64,000 bases of DNA from Massiliimicrobium timonense (GCF_002160865.1 NZ_NFLJ01000003.1:1-64000), one strand, 5' to 3'; numbered from the stretch's first letter, positions 28,008 through 38,041 are shown. The notes: generated by a model not told the origin, from the letters alone. Made by a program: numbers and translations.

Positions 28008-28371
28008 TGCAATTATTATTGGGATAGTTGTTGTTTTGTTGTGGTTTGCATTAAAAGGCAGTATGAAACATTTTAAAGGTGATGGTTCTTGTTGTGGTGG
28101 AAGCCACAAAAATCTTGATGTTGAAGAAAAGAAATTAAAATATCCAATCATTGGAAAGAAAGTTTTAAAAATTGAAGGAATGCATTGTGATCATTGTGTA
28201 AAACATGTTCAAAATGCGATTAATTCTATAGATGGTGCAAGTGCAAAAGTAGATTTAAAAACACAAACTGCCGAAGTCAGTTATGATCGAGAGATCAATG
28301 ATGATGATTTATATCGTGTTATAGAAAAGGCTGGATATCATATTCAGTCGATGACTCATGAATCATCATAA
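28000..28371 (+). CDS. Membrane-anchored heavy-metal-associated (HMA) domain protein, FeoB-associated
   Basis: A 123-aa protein with an N-terminal membrane helix (residues 3-18), a GSCCGG Cys cluster at about 28-33, then an HMA ferredoxin-fold domain (residues 48-118) with the metal motif GMHCDHC. This joins a FeoB-associated-like Cys-rich anchor to a copper-type metallochaperone domain. Last gene of the feo operon, followed by a terminator. Likely role: metal handling at the membrane; copper or iron cannot be decided. Confidence 0.82.
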   Translation: MVDAIIIGIVVVLLWFALKGSMKHFKGDGSCCGGSHKNLDVEEKKLKYPIIGKKVLKIEGMHCDHCVKHVQNAINSIDGASAKVDLKTQTAEVSYDREINDDDLYRVIEKAGYHIQSMTHESS

Positions 28372-28373
28372 GT

Positions 28374-28401
28374 AAAAGAGCTGTTGAAAAGACAGCTTTT
28401 T
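28374..28401 (+). terminator. Terminator of the feo operon
   Basis: AGCTGT/ACAGCT stem with A-run before and T-run after. Confidence 0.75.
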
Positions 28402-28476
28402 GTGTTATGAGGGATAGTTTAAAAATTATTATTGATATGTTAAAATGTGGTTTAAAAAGATAGGAGAGTGATATCA

Positions 28477-28896
28477 ATGATAAAGTACGAAGAAAATATA
28501 CTAAAGATTGAAGATATTCAAGCAATAAGAAAAGCAGTACATTGGTCTATGTTTACAGAAAATCAATTACAACAAGCATTAAATATGACTGTTTATAGTA
28601 TTGTTGTGAAGGATGATGAAAATGTTATCGCAATGGGGAGATTAATAGGTGATGGAATTTATTATTTGATATGTGACGTAGCTGTTATTCCTGAATATCA
28701 AAAACAAGGAATTGGAACGAGAATTATTGAAAAAATCATTGAATATGTTCAAAATCACTTACAAAACAATGAACGTTGTTCTATTCAATTAATTGCTGCA
28801 AAGGGAAAAGAAGCATTTTATGAAAGCTTAGGATTTGCAAGAATACCTAGTGATTTATCAGGTCATGGAATGCAGATGTTTATAAAGAAAAAATAA
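28477..28896 (+). CDS. GNAT family N-acetyltransferase
   Basis: A 139-aa GNAT acetyltransferase with the acetyl-CoA motif VAVIPEYQKQGIGTRIIEKII and a C-terminal AFYESLGF. Start at the ATG 10 nt after TAGGAG; a GTG nine bases earlier is too close. Substrate unknown. Single gene between the feo operon and the mannosidase locus. Confidence 0.88.
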   Translation: MIKYEENILKIEDIQAIRKAVHWSMFTENQLQQALNMTVYSIVVKDDENVIAMGRLIGDGIYYLICDVAVIPEYQKQGIGTRIIEKIIEYVQNHLQNNERCSIQLIAAKGKEAFYESLGFARIPSDLSGHGMQMFIKKK

Positions 28897-28959
28897 TACA
28901 TCATTAGAAATAGAAATCAATGACTATTTTTTATAAAATGGATATAAGGAGTGGTTGAT

Positions 28960-30222
28960 ATGAATATAAAAGAAGTTTTACAAAAAGCTGATGAAGTGAT
29001 TGAAGATCAAAAATTAAGAGAAATGTTTAAAAAGTGTTTTATGTCTACATTGGAAACAAGTGTAAAAGTAGATGGGGAGAAAACTTATATTATTACTGGT
29101 GATATTAATGCCATGTGGTTACGTGATTCCAGTTGTCAAGTGCATCATTATTTATCATTGATGAAAGATGATAGTGATTTACAAAATAAGGTTAAAGGAT
29201 TGATAAAATCACAAGTTGATTATATATTATTGGATCCTTATGCTAATGCATTTTTAAATACAGAAGATGTTGAAAGAGAATATCACGATACAACAATTAT
29301 GAAACCTTATGTATGGGAAAGAAAATTTGAATTGGATTCATTGTGCTATCCTGTTCAGTTGGCTTATCTATATTTAAAAGAAACAAATGATGATACGATT
29401 TTTGATAAACAATATCTTCATTTTATTCAAACAATTTTGGATGTTTTTGAAACTGAGCAATATCATAGTCAAAAATCAAGTTATACTTTTGAAAGAGATA
29501 TGGCAAAAGTATGGAATTTAAGAAAAACGGAAACTTTACAAAATCATGGACATGGTTTTGATACAAGATATACAGGGATGATTTGGAGTGCATTTCGTCC
29601 AAGTGATGATGCCTGTGCCTTGAATTATAATATTCCCGGTAATATGTTTTGCAGTGTGATTTTATCTTACTTACAAGAAATTGTTAAAGATATTTATCAT
29701 GATGAATATTTGGAAGAACGTATTCAAGATTTGAAATTTGAGATTGATTATGGGATTGAATTGTTTGGAACATATCTTCATCCAAAATATGGGAAAATCT
29801 ATGCTTATGAAACAGATGGATATGGAAATCATGTTTTAATGGATGATGCAAATGTCCCAAGCTTATTATCTTTACCATATTTAGGATACTGTAATGAAGA
29901 TAATGAGATTTATCAAAATACAAGATGTTTTATTTTAAGTCATGATAATCCTTATTATTATGAAGGAAAAAAAGCCAAAGGCATTGGTTCACCACATACA
30001 TGGAAAGAATATGTATGGCCAATCGCTTTAACAATGCAGGCATTGACATCAACTGATGAACAAGAAATTCAAACACTTATTGATATGATTGTGAATAATA
30101 CAGGTGATACAGGATATTGTCATGAAAGTTTTGATGTCAATGATGATAGCCAATATACAAGACCATGGTTTTGTTGGGCTAATTCATTATTTGCAGAACT
30201 GATTATGAAAGTGTATTTCTAA
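28960..30222 (+). CDS. Exo-alpha-1,6-mannosidase, GH125
   Basis: A 420-aa GH125 (former DUF1237) enzyme that trims alpha-1,6-mannose from N-glycans or yeast mannan. The GDINAMWLRDSSCQVHHY opening, RYTGMIWSAFRPSDDAC and DANVPSLLSLPYLG are family signatures. No signal peptide, so it works on imported glycans. Start ATG at 28960 with AAGGAGTGG. Followed by its own terminator before the PTS-GH38-GH3 genes, with which it forms a functional locus. Confidence 0.92.
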   Translation: MNIKEVLQKADEVIEDQKLREMFKKCFMSTLETSVKVDGEKTYIITGDINAMWLRDSSCQVHHYLSLMKDDSDLQNKVKGLIKSQVDYILLDPYANAFLNTEDVEREYHDTTIMKPYVWERKFELDSLCYPVQLAYLYLKETNDDTIFDKQYLHFIQTILDVFETEQYHSQKSSYTFERDMAKVWNLRKTETLQNHGHGFDTRYTGMIWSAFRPSDDACALNYNIPGNMFCSVILSYLQEIVKDIYHDEYLEERIQDLKFEIDYGIELFGTYLHPKYGKIYAYETDGYGNHVLMDDANVPSLLSLPYLGYCNEDNEIYQNTRCFILSHDNPYYYEGKKAKGIGSPHTWKEYVWPIALTMQALTSTDEQEIQTLIDMIVNNTGDTGYCHESFDVNDDSQYTRPWFCWANSLFAELIMKVYF

Positions 30223-30246
30223 GAGGTAACAGCCTCTTATTTTTTT
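30220..30246 (+). terminator. Terminator after GH125
   Basis: TAAGAGG/CCTCTTA stem, 6-nt loop, seven T's. Confidence 0.85.
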
Positions 30247-30288
30247 GTGGAAATCTGTAAAAATATTACAGGTTTTGTAATTTCTATT

Positions 30289-30309
30289 TGAAAGTGCTTT
30301 CTGTATACT
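30289..30309 (+). promoter_or_regulatory. Candidate CcpA (cre) site and -10 before the PTS-mannosidase operon
   Basis: TGAAAGTGCTTTCT (30289-30302) differs at two positions from the optimal cre TGAAAGCGCTTTCA and ends directly before TATACT (30304-30309). The -35 is weak. Position over the promoter suggests carbon catabolite repression. Confidence 0.65.
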
Positions 30310-30333
30310 TATTGTTGTTGAGGAGGAAAAAAT

Positions 30334-31674
30334 ATGAAATTAATTATGTCATTTTTAGAGAAGTATCTTATGCCACTATCTGACAAAGTTACTTCAAACA
30401 AGTTATTAAATGCGATTAAAGACGCATGTATCTTAACGAGTCCATTTACTGTTGTTGGATCTCTTGCAGGTTTAGTGAGTCAACAAGCTAATTATTGGTT
30501 TGGTGAATGGGGAATTCCTTTAGATGGAATCTTAGGATGTATTATTAATGCTTTCGCAAATATTAATACAGTCGCTATGGGTATGACTGGTTTAGTTGTT
30601 GTATTGGCTTCATCTTACAATTATTCTAATCAGTTAAGAGCAAATAAAACAGGTGATAAATGTGTTCCACTAGTTGCTTGTATTGTTTCACTTATTGCTT
30701 ATATTGCTACAATTCCAAATGCTATTGATGTTGGTGATTCAACAATTACAGCATTCCAAATTAATTTCTTCAATTATGAAGGTATGTTTACAGGGATGAT
30801 TATTGGTTTAGCTTCATCATTCTTATACTATCATTTAGTTAATTCTAAATATACAATTAAATTACCAGGACAAGTTCCACCAATGGTTTTAAATTCATTT
30901 TTATCTATTATTCCATTTTTTGTAATTATGGTTATTTTCTCAGTTATTAAAGAAGTTGTTGTACTTTGTGGTTATGCTTCATTACAGGCATTAATTACTG
31001 AATTTATTATTTCACCATTAAATGGTATTGGTACAGGATTACCAGCTGTTATTTTGGTTATCATTATTATGCAATTATTATGGTTCTTTGGTGTTCACGG
31101 ATTCTCAATTATGTGGGGATTAATCTCAGTTTTATGGATGCCAATCTTTTATGAACACATTCAAATGTATGTGGAAACAGGATCTTTTGATGGAATTACA
31201 CAAGTTGCTCCAAATACACTATGTAATGTTTATGCCATGATTGGAGGATCTGGTTCAACATTGGCTCTTGTTGTCTTGTTATTGGTATTAGGTAAAAAAG
31301 GTTCTGCAGAAAGATCTATTGGTAAAGTAGCCATTATTCCAGGATTATTTGGTATTAATGAACCAGTAACATTTGGTTTACCAATCGTATTAAATCCTAT
31401 TATGTTCTTACCATTTGTTTTTGTTCCTGTTATCAATGCAATTATTGGTTATTTTGCAACTTCATGGGGATGGGTTAATCATTTAGTTGTTTTAAATTCT
31501 GGAGTTGAACCTATCTTTGTTAACGCATGGGTATTAGGTGCATTTACAATCAGTCCAGTTATCTTATGTATTGTATTGTTTATTGTTGATTTAATCTTAT
31601 ATTATCCATTTGTAAAACTACAAATTAAACAAAATAGTATTGAAGCTCAGAATGAAGGTGTCACACTTGAATAA
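30334..31674 (+). CDS. PTS system EIIC component, lactose/cellobiose family
   Basis: A 446-aa integral membrane permease of the EIIC Lac/Cel family, ~10 helices. Hallmarks: GVHGFSIMWGLISVLWMPI and the late GLFGINEPVTFGLPIVLNPI loop that carries the catalytic Glu. No EIIA or EIIB gene is in this locus, so it borrows those from elsewhere. Its 3' end overlaps the GH38 gene. Probably imports a mannoside or a beta-linked disaccharide with phosphorylation. Confidence 0.92.
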   Translation: MKLIMSFLEKYLMPLSDKVTSNKLLNAIKDACILTSPFTVVGSLAGLVSQQANYWFGEWGIPLDGILGCIINAFANINTVAMGMTGLVVVLASSYNYSNQLRANKTGDKCVPLVACIVSLIAYIATIPNAIDVGDSTITAFQINFFNYEGMFTGMIIGLASSFLYYHLVNSKYTIKLPGQVPPMVLNSFLSIIPFFVIMVIFSVIKEVVVLCGYASLQALITEFIISPLNGIGTGLPAVILVIIIMQLLWFFGVHGFSIMWGLISVLWMPIFYEHIQMYVETGSFDGITQVAPNTLCNVYAMIGGSGSTLALVVLLLVLGKKGSAERSIGKVAIIPGLFGINEPVTFGLPIVLNPIMFLPFVFVPVINAIIGYFATSWGWVNHLVVLNSGVEPIFVNAWVLGAFTISPVILCIVLFIVDLILYYPFVKLQIKQNSIEAQNEGVTLE

Positions 31675-34312
31675 TATTCATTTTATTCCCCATGTTCATT
31701 GGGATAGAGAATGGCTACGTTCAACTGATGCTTCACGTATTAAATTGTGTTATTATTTTGATAGATTGATTGATATGTTAGAAAATGATCCACAAATGAA
31801 ATGTTTTACATTTGATGGACAAACAGCTGCATTAGAAGATTATCTTGCAATTAAACCATTTCAAAAAGAACGTATTGCAAGATTGGTTAAAGCTCAAAAA
31901 TTATTTATAGGTCCTTGGTATGTTCAGCCAGATATGATTATACCTTCTGGCGAAGCATTATTAAGAAACCTTATTATTGGAAGTCAATATGCAAAATCAC
32001 TAGGTCATTGTATGCAAGTTGGATGGGTGCCAGATGCTTTTGGTCAAAATAAAGTAACACCTTACCTTTTTAAACAAATTGGAATGAAAGGTATCTTTGC
32101 ATGGCGAGGATTTGATTATGATACATTAGAAGATTCATTGTTTTTATGGAAAGGGAATGGAGATACTGTTTTACCATCAGTTCACTTTGCCTTAGGATAT
32201 GGACATTATCGTGGATTTCCTGAAAATTACGAAGATGTTAAAAAGGATATGGAAAACTTTCTTCCTAAATTAAAAGAACGTTATAAAGATGGGGAAATTC
32301 TATTCATGTTAGGAAGCGATTATGCTTTTCCTAGACGTCATTCTTCTCAGATGATAGAAAAATTGAAAAACGATCAATATCCATGTCAAATGACAAATCC
32401 AGAAGAATATTTAGATACTATTTTAAAAACTGCAAAACAAAATAATCATGAACTAACTGTTTATGAGGGTGAAGCTAGAAGTGCTGCTTTAGGTCGTATT
32501 CATGCTGGAATTACATCTACACGTATAGATATAAAAAATGCTATGCGATATTATGAAACATTGATGGCAAAAGTTGTTGAACCAATGATCAGTATTACAA
32601 GATCATTAGGTGGGTATTGTGATCAAGAACTTGTGAATTATTTCTGGAAAATTATCTTTAAAAATCAATTCCATGATTCCATTTATAGTTCATCTCCAGA
32701 TAGTATCAATCATACAGTTGAAAATCGTTTGTTGAATTTACGTCATGGATTAAACGAATTGATTTGGATGAACTTTAGATTCTTAGCTGAAAAAGTAGAT
32801 TTAAGTGAACTTCAAGATAATGAAGATATTCTTGTATTGTTTAATACTTTACCATATGCTAGACAAGATTATGCGTTTGTGAGCATGATTGTTAAAGATA
32901 AAGATTTTGTATTAAAACGTCAAGATGGAACAATTGTTCCTTACCAGTTAATGAATGAAATAAAAGAAACATGCCATGATATTGAATACTATAATGGTAT
33001 GGAAAATTTCCATGATTCTGGTGAGGTTCTAGAAGGAACGAAGTTTAAAATTCAATTAAAAATTGATACATCTTTCTTACCAGCAATGGGGTATGAAATC
33101 TTAAAAGTATGTTTTAAAGAAAAGACAGAAAAAACTTTACAAGGTGATGTTGTCATTACAGATTGTGGAGCTAAAAATAAGTATTTATCAATGAATATTG
33201 AAGAAGATGGAACTTTAACAGTGACAAATCAATTAACAGGTGAAACATATCATCGTCTTCATACCCTTGTTGAAAAAGGTGATGATGGTGATGAATATAA
33301 TTATTCACCTTGTATAGATGATAAAGAAATCAGAATTAATGATACAAAACCAACTGTTGAACTCATTGAAGTATCTTCAATAGAAGCTAAATATCGTCTG
33401 ACTTTTAATGTGAAAGTACCTGAGAAGGTTGTTAATCATCATCGTAGTGATGAAAAGGTAGCTTTATGTATTGTGACAGATATCTCATTAAAAGCAAATA
33501 GTCAAACAATTGATTTTGAAACAACAATTGATAATCATTCATGTGATCATATTGTAAGAGTTACTTTTGATGATATTTATACTTCTCATCAAAACTGCAG
33601 TCAGGATCAATTTGGAACAATTATAAGAGATAATGTTATAACAAACCAAAAAGGTCTTGATAATGGAGCAACTGAATTTGTTTTACCAATTTATGCAATG
33701 CAAAGATTTGTAAAACTCAATCATGATAAGTCTATTATGGCTATGATCAGTCGCGGACCGCTTGAATATGAGGTAGAAGATAATCAAAAAATTTGTTTAA
33801 CACTTTTAAGAAGTGTTGGAAAATTTGGTAAAGCAGATCTTTTAATTAGACCAGGAAGATCTTCTGGTTATCGTATGGATACACCATCATCACAACTTTT
33901 AGATAAAAAAATAACAAGTGAATATTCACTTTTCTTTGGAGAAAGTCATCAAATGTCAATGCTTGTACGCAATGCCGAAGTTTTAAATACTCCTGTACAA
34001 TCACGTTATCTTAATGATATTAGTCGTCAACAAAATCAAAATTTAGCTTGGAGATATGAAAATATAGATTTAGATTCTAGAGTTGAATTGATGGCGTATA
34101 AAAAAGCAGAGTCAGGACAAGCTTCAGTTATTCGTATTGTTAATAATAGAAATGAGGATATTGAAAATGTTATTCTTTCTATAGATGCAGATAAGAAATG
34201 TTATCTTGCTACGGCACAGGAAGAAAAGCAGGAAGAACTTATCAATAAAGATGGCAAAATTTGTATTAAAAGCATGATGTCAAATACTTTCATAACTGTT
34301 ATAATAGAGTAG
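31667..34312 (+). CDS. Alpha-mannosidase, GH38
   Basis: A cytosolic GH38 mannosidase of ~881 aa. N-terminal HFIPHVHWDREW holds zinc ligands; GWVPDAFGQ holds the nucleophile Asp; a C-terminal beta domain follows. The start is uncertain: TTG at 31667 is preferred because GAAGGTG lies 6 nt upstream and because homologues begin just before HFIPHxHWDREW; ATG 31652 would add five residues but has no site. The gene overlaps the EIIC stop, indicating translational coupling. Acts with GH125 to remove mannose from N-glycans (established pairing in streptococci). Confidence 0.9.
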   Translation: MNNIHFIPHVHWDREWLRSTDASRIKLCYYFDRLIDMLENDPQMKCFTFDGQTAALEDYLAIKPFQKERIARLVKAQKLFIGPWYVQPDMIIPSGEALLRNLIIGSQYAKSLGHCMQVGWVPDAFGQNKVTPYLFKQIGMKGIFAWRGFDYDTLEDSLFLWKGNGDTVLPSVHFALGYGHYRGFPENYEDVKKDMENFLPKLKERYKDGEILFMLGSDYAFPRRHSSQMIEKLKNDQYPCQMTNPEEYLDTILKTAKQNNHELTVYEGEARSAALGRIHAGITSTRIDIKNAMRYYETLMAKVVEPMISITRSLGGYCDQELVNYFWKIIFKNQFHDSIYSSSPDSINHTVENRLLNLRHGLNELIWMNFRFLAEKVDLSELQDNEDILVLFNTLPYARQDYAFVSMIVKDKDFVLKRQDGTIVPYQLMNEIKETCHDIEYYNGMENFHDSGEVLEGTKFKIQLKIDTSFLPAMGYEILKVCFKEKTEKTLQGDVVITDCGAKNKYLSMNIEEDGTLTVTNQLTGETYHRLHTLVEKGDDGDEYNYSPCIDDKEIRINDTKPTVELIEVSSIEAKYRLTFNVKVPEKVVNHHRSDEKVALCIVTDISLKANSQTIDFETTIDNHSCDHIVRVTFDDIYTSHQNCSQDQFGTIIRDNVITNQKGLDNGATEFVLPIYAMQRFVKLNHDKSIMAMISRGPLEYEVEDNQKICLTLLRSVGKFGKADLLIRPGRSSGYRMDTPSSQLLDKKITSEYSLFFGESHQMSMLVRNAEVLNTPVQSRYLNDISRQQNQNLAWRYENIDLDSRVELMAYKKAESGQASVIRIVNNRNEDIENVILSIDADKKCYLATAQEEKQEELINKDGKICIKSMMSNTFITVIIE

Positions 34313-34350
34313 ATTTTCTACTCTATTTTCATATGGAAGGATTGATAAAA

Positions 34351-35112
34351 ATGAGTCTTATTAAGAATTTTCAAGAATTTGGTAATCAATTAACTGAGTT
34401 GGAAGTAGAATGCTTTCATAAACTATTAAGCTTTCAAAATTTACAGCCTAACTTAACAATATCATCATTATCAGAAACATTAAATGTTTCAACAACAACA
34501 ATTTTTAGAATGGTGAAAAAACTCAATTATAAAACTTTTATGGATTTTCGTTATGATCTTCTCTATCATCGTAGAGATCAATATGAGTTGACTTCAAAAT
34601 GTGAAAATACTTGTGACAGTATAGAAAAAGAAATTAAAGATACAATGTCAATGTTACGACATTTGGATATTAGTCAAGCAATTGATGATATTGTACATGC
34701 TAAAAGTGTTCTCATATGTTCTTCAGGAATGAATAAATATGTTGCTAAAATATTGGCTGTAAAATTAAGTCTGTTTGGAATTAGAACAATCTATCCAGAC
34801 GATAGTTGGTTTTTGTATTTGGAAGCTAATAATTTAACAACTCAAGACTTTGTGATAGTGATATCACGTGGTGGTGAAACAAAAGATATTATTGATGTTA
34901 TGAAGATTGCAAAAATGAATGGTTGTAAGATGTTACTGATTTCTGAACAGATTCATTCATCTATGTCTAAATTATCTGATTATACAATGAATGTTTCCGT
35001 ATCAAAGGATGAAGGATATGATATAGATTCACGTTTACATATGCATTTAGCTATTGAGTATTTATTACGTGAATTAGTCAATCAACATTTATATAGCAAG
35101 AAATATTTATAA
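34351..35112 (+). CDS. RpiR family transcriptional regulator with SIS domain
   Basis: A 253-aa regulator: N-terminal RpiR helix-turn-helix (ISSLSETLNVSTTTIFRMVKKLNY) and C-terminal SIS sugar-phosphate domain (ICSSGMNKYVAKILAVKL, VIVISRGGETKDIIDV). Start at 34351 follows GGAAGGATTG; an earlier ATG lacks a site. Placed between GH38 and GH3, so it is the likely sensor of a phosphorylated sugar made by the PTS or mannosidases. Confidence 0.9.
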   Translation: MSLIKNFQEFGNQLTELEVECFHKLLSFQNLQPNLTISSLSETLNVSTTTIFRMVKKLNYKTFMDFRYDLLYHRRDQYELTSKCENTCDSIEKEIKDTMSMLRHLDISQAIDDIVHAKSVLICSSGMNKYVAKILAVKLSLFGIRTIYPDDSWFLYLEANNLTTQDFVIVISRGGETKDIIDVMKIAKMNGCKMLLISEQIHSSMSKLSDYTMNVSVSKDEGYDIDSRLHMHLAIEYLLRELVNQHLYSKKYL

Positions 35113-35129
35113 TTAAATGAGGAAAGAAA

Positions 35130-37340
35130 ATGGTAGAAAATATTGTTAAACAAATGACTTTAAAAGAAAAGGTTGGTCAATTAAATCAACATTTATATGG
35201 GTGGCAATGTTATAAAAAAATAGGAGATCACTTTGAATTAACTGATTTATTTAAGAAACATGTTAAAGAATATGGTGGAATAGGAGCTATCTATGGCATT
35301 ATGAGGGCAGATGCATGGTCACAGATAGACGAAAATAATGGAATTAACAGAGAAGAAAGTTATCAAGTGATTCAAATGATTCAAGATTATATAAAAAAAC
35401 ATTCTCGTTTTCAAATACCGGCATTGATTACTGAAGAATGTGTTCATGGTCATATGGCTTTACAAAGCCCTGTTTTTCCTACCCAGCTAGCAATGGGAAT
35501 GTCATGGAATCCAGATTTGATGGAAAAAATAGCATGTCATGTGAGTCAAGAACTTGCCGCAAAAGGTGGAAATCTTGCATTGTTTACAGGATTTGATGTC
35601 CTAAGAGATCCACGTTGGGGAAGAAGTGAAGAATGCTTTAGTGAAGATGCATATTTGACTTCAAGAATGACAGAGAGTGCTGTTAAAGGCTTTGAAAAAG
35701 ATGATAATGGTGTGAGTGTTGTTGTGAAACATTTATGTGCACAGGGAGCTTGTGAAGGTGGTCATAATTCAGATGCTGCTAAAATTGGTCCTAGAGAATT
35801 AAGAGAAATCCATTTACCACCTGTGAAAGCAGCTGTAAAAGCAGGAGCAAAAGGGGTCATGGCTGCCTATAATGAAATTGATGGTATTCCATGTCATATC
35901 AATAAGAATTTGCTGAATCAAATTTTAAGAAATGAATATGGTTTTGATGGTATTGTTATGGCTGATGGATGTGCACTGGATAGATTGCTTTTATTAGATG
36001 ATAATCCTTTAAAAATGGGAAGTTTAGCTTTGAAAGCAGGTGTTGATCTAAGCTTATGGGATCAAGTGTATACAAAGCTTGATAAGGCTATTGAAGAAGG
36101 TTATTTAGATGAAAAAGAATTAGATGCTGCTGTTGAGAGAATTTTAAAATTAAAAGAAAGACTAGGTCTTTTTCAATCAGAAAGAAAGAAAATCTCTTTA
36201 CCACAAAGTGATGAACTGTTGCTTCAAAGTGCCAGAGAATGTCAGGTGCTATTAAAAAATGAACAACAAATTTTACCATTAGATAAATCTTCTAAAATAG
36301 CTGTTATTGGACCTAATGCTCACCATTATTTAAATCAATTAGGTGATTATACAGCTTATCAGAATCCACAAGATATTGTGACAGTTTATCAAGGTATCTG
36401 TAAAAAAGCTAAAAATGTTAGCTATGCTTTAGGTTGTACAACACGAAAAAATCAGTTTGAAAACTTAGAAGAAACATTAAAGATAGCTAAGCAAGCAGAT
36501 GTTGTTGTACTGGTATTAGGTGGCAATAGTACTCGTTTATACCAAAATGCTTTTGAAAATAATGGAGCATTGAGGATTCAAAATGAAAATGAAATGAACT
36601 GTGGAGAAAATATTGATTTAGCTTCTCTGGAATTGGAAGGATACCAAAACAAACTTATACAAGAAATAAGTAAAGTCAATAAAAACATTGTCACTGTATT
36701 AATTCAAGGAAGAGTTCATGTTATTGAAGATGTTTTCAGTTATTCAAAAGCTGTTATATCAAGTTTTTATCCTGGATCAAGAGGTGGCGATGGGATAGGA
36801 GATGTATTATTTGGAGATTATAATCCTAGTGGACATTTAAGTGTATCGGTTCCTCGTCATGTTGGAGCACTTCCATGTTATTATAATCATAAACATAATG
36901 GTGCACAAAAAGATTATATTGATTTACCATCAGGACCTCGTTTCCCTTTTGGCTATGGAATGAGTTATACGACTTTTGATTACCGAAATATATCATTACC
37001 ATCTCAAATAACTATACAGGAATTAAAAGAACATGGTCTAACAATATCATTAGATGTATACAATACTGGTCATATGGATGGAGAAGATGTAGTTCAAGTT
37101 TATATTAAACATATTCAATCTAGTATCGTTTCAAGAGTGTTAGAACTAAAAGGTTTTCAAAAAGTATTTGTTCCCCATCAAACTTTTTCTACAGTAACAA
37201 TTACTCTAGGATATGAAGATTTAGCAATATGGAATATAGATATGGACAATATTGTAGAACTGGGGAAAATGGCAGTTTGTATTGGACAAGACTCTCAAAA
37301 TTATCAAGAATATTATGTACAAGTTGTAAAGAGCTACTAA
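35130..37340 (+). CDS. Beta-glucosidase/glycoside hydrolase, GH3
   Basis: A cytosolic GH3 enzyme of 736 aa: N-terminal TIM barrel with KHLCAQGACEGGHN, and nucleophile region GFDGIVMADGCALDRL (Asp); an alpha/beta sandwich (SKIAVIGPNAHHYLNQLGDYTAY); C-terminal fibronectin III-like domain (PFGYGMSYTTFDY on). No signal peptide. Last enzyme of the locus; could remove beta-linked glucose, xylose or GlcNAc-core sugars. Substrate not determined. Confidence 0.92.
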   Translation: MVENIVKQMTLKEKVGQLNQHLYGWQCYKKIGDHFELTDLFKKHVKEYGGIGAIYGIMRADAWSQIDENNGINREESYQVIQMIQDYIKKHSRFQIPALITEECVHGHMALQSPVFPTQLAMGMSWNPDLMEKIACHVSQELAAKGGNLALFTGFDVLRDPRWGRSEECFSEDAYLTSRMTESAVKGFEKDDNGVSVVVKHLCAQGACEGGHNSDAAKIGPRELREIHLPPVKAAVKAGAKGVMAAYNEIDGIPCHINKNLLNQILRNEYGFDGIVMADGCALDRLLLLDDNPLKMGSLALKAGVDLSLWDQVYTKLDKAIEEGYLDEKELDAAVERILKLKERLGLFQSERKKISLPQSDELLLQSARECQVLLKNEQQILPLDKSSKIAVIGPNAHHYLNQLGDYTAYQNPQDIVTVYQGICKKAKNVSYALGCTTRKNQFENLEETLKIAKQADVVVLVLGGNSTRLYQNAFENNGALRIQNENEMNCGENIDLASLELEGYQNKLIQEISKVNKNIVTVLIQGRVHVIEDVFSYSKAVISSFYPGSRGGDGIGDVLFGDYNPSGHLSVSVPRHVGALPCYYNHKHNGAQKDYIDLPSGPRFPFGYGMSYTTFDYRNISLPSQITIQELKEHGLTISLDVYNTGHMDGEDVVQVYIKHIQSSIVSRVLELKGFQKVFVPHQTFSTVTITLGYEDLAIWNIDMDNIVELGKMAVCIGQDSQNYQEYYVQVVKSY

Positions 37341-37352
37341 GGTGGCTCTTTT
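37328..37352 (+). terminator. Weak terminator after GH3
   Basis: AAAGAGC/GCTCTTT arms flanking the GH3 stop, followed by a short T-run. Confidence 0.5.
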
Positions 37353-37405
37353 AACATATCTATGGTATGATAATATCAATGGATGAAAGAAAAGAGGATG
37401 GTTTT

Positions 37406-38041
37406 ATGTATAGTGTTATTATTTTGTGTGCAGGACAAGGGAAAAGAACAGGTTTAAGTTATAATAAAATGTTTTATACTTTTCAAGGTCAAACTGTTTA
37501 TGAAATGACATTGGAAGTTTTTATGCAAGATGCACGTTGTCAACAAATTATCGTTGTGACTAGACCAGAAGAAAGGGAGGACTTTATAAAGTTATCTCAT
37601 GATTCACGTATTGAATTTGTGGACGGTGGAAAAGAACGACAGGATAGTGTTTATGCAGGTTTACAACGGGTTCAAAGTAAATATGTTTTCATTCATGATG
37701 GTGCCAGACCTTATGTGAAAAAACAACAGATTGATGATTTATTAGAGTGCTTAAAAACACATAAGGCTTGTCTAGTTATGGTGCCTTGTAAAGATACAAT
37801 TAAAAGAGTTGTTGATGATGTTGTGATAGAAACTTTAAATAGAAAGGAACTTATGCAAGCTCAAACACCACAGGCATTTGATACAAAACTTATTTTAGAT
37901 GCGTATACCAAAGCTATTCAACAAAATTTTCAGGCAACAGATGATGCACAAATGGTTGAAAACTTTACAGATGAAAAAGTTTATATGGTTTTAGGTGATT
38001 ATGAAAATAAAAAAATTACAACAAAAGAGGATTTAATATAA
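37406..38041 (+). CDS. ispD: 2-C-methyl-D-erythritol 4-phosphate cytidylyltransferase
   Basis: IspD (211 aa) joins MEP and CTP in the non-mevalonate isoprenoid pathway. LCAGQGKRTG is the nucleotide loop, then HDGARPYV, and the C-terminal TDDAQMVE. The paralogue TarI/IspD2 (ribitol-5-P) is the alternative; no tarJ neighbour exists here, so IspD is favoured. Start at 37406 by AGAGGATGG. No other MEP genes nearby. Confidence 0.9.
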   Translation: MYSVIILCAGQGKRTGLSYNKMFYTFQGQTVYEMTLEVFMQDARCQQIIVVTRPEEREDFIKLSHDSRIEFVDGGKERQDSVYAGLQRVQSKYVFIHDGARPYVKKQQIDDLLECLKTHKACLVMVPCKDTIKRVVDDVVIETLNRKELMQAQTPQAFDTKLILDAYTKAIQQNFQATDDAQMVENFTDEKVYMVLGDYENKKITTKEDLI

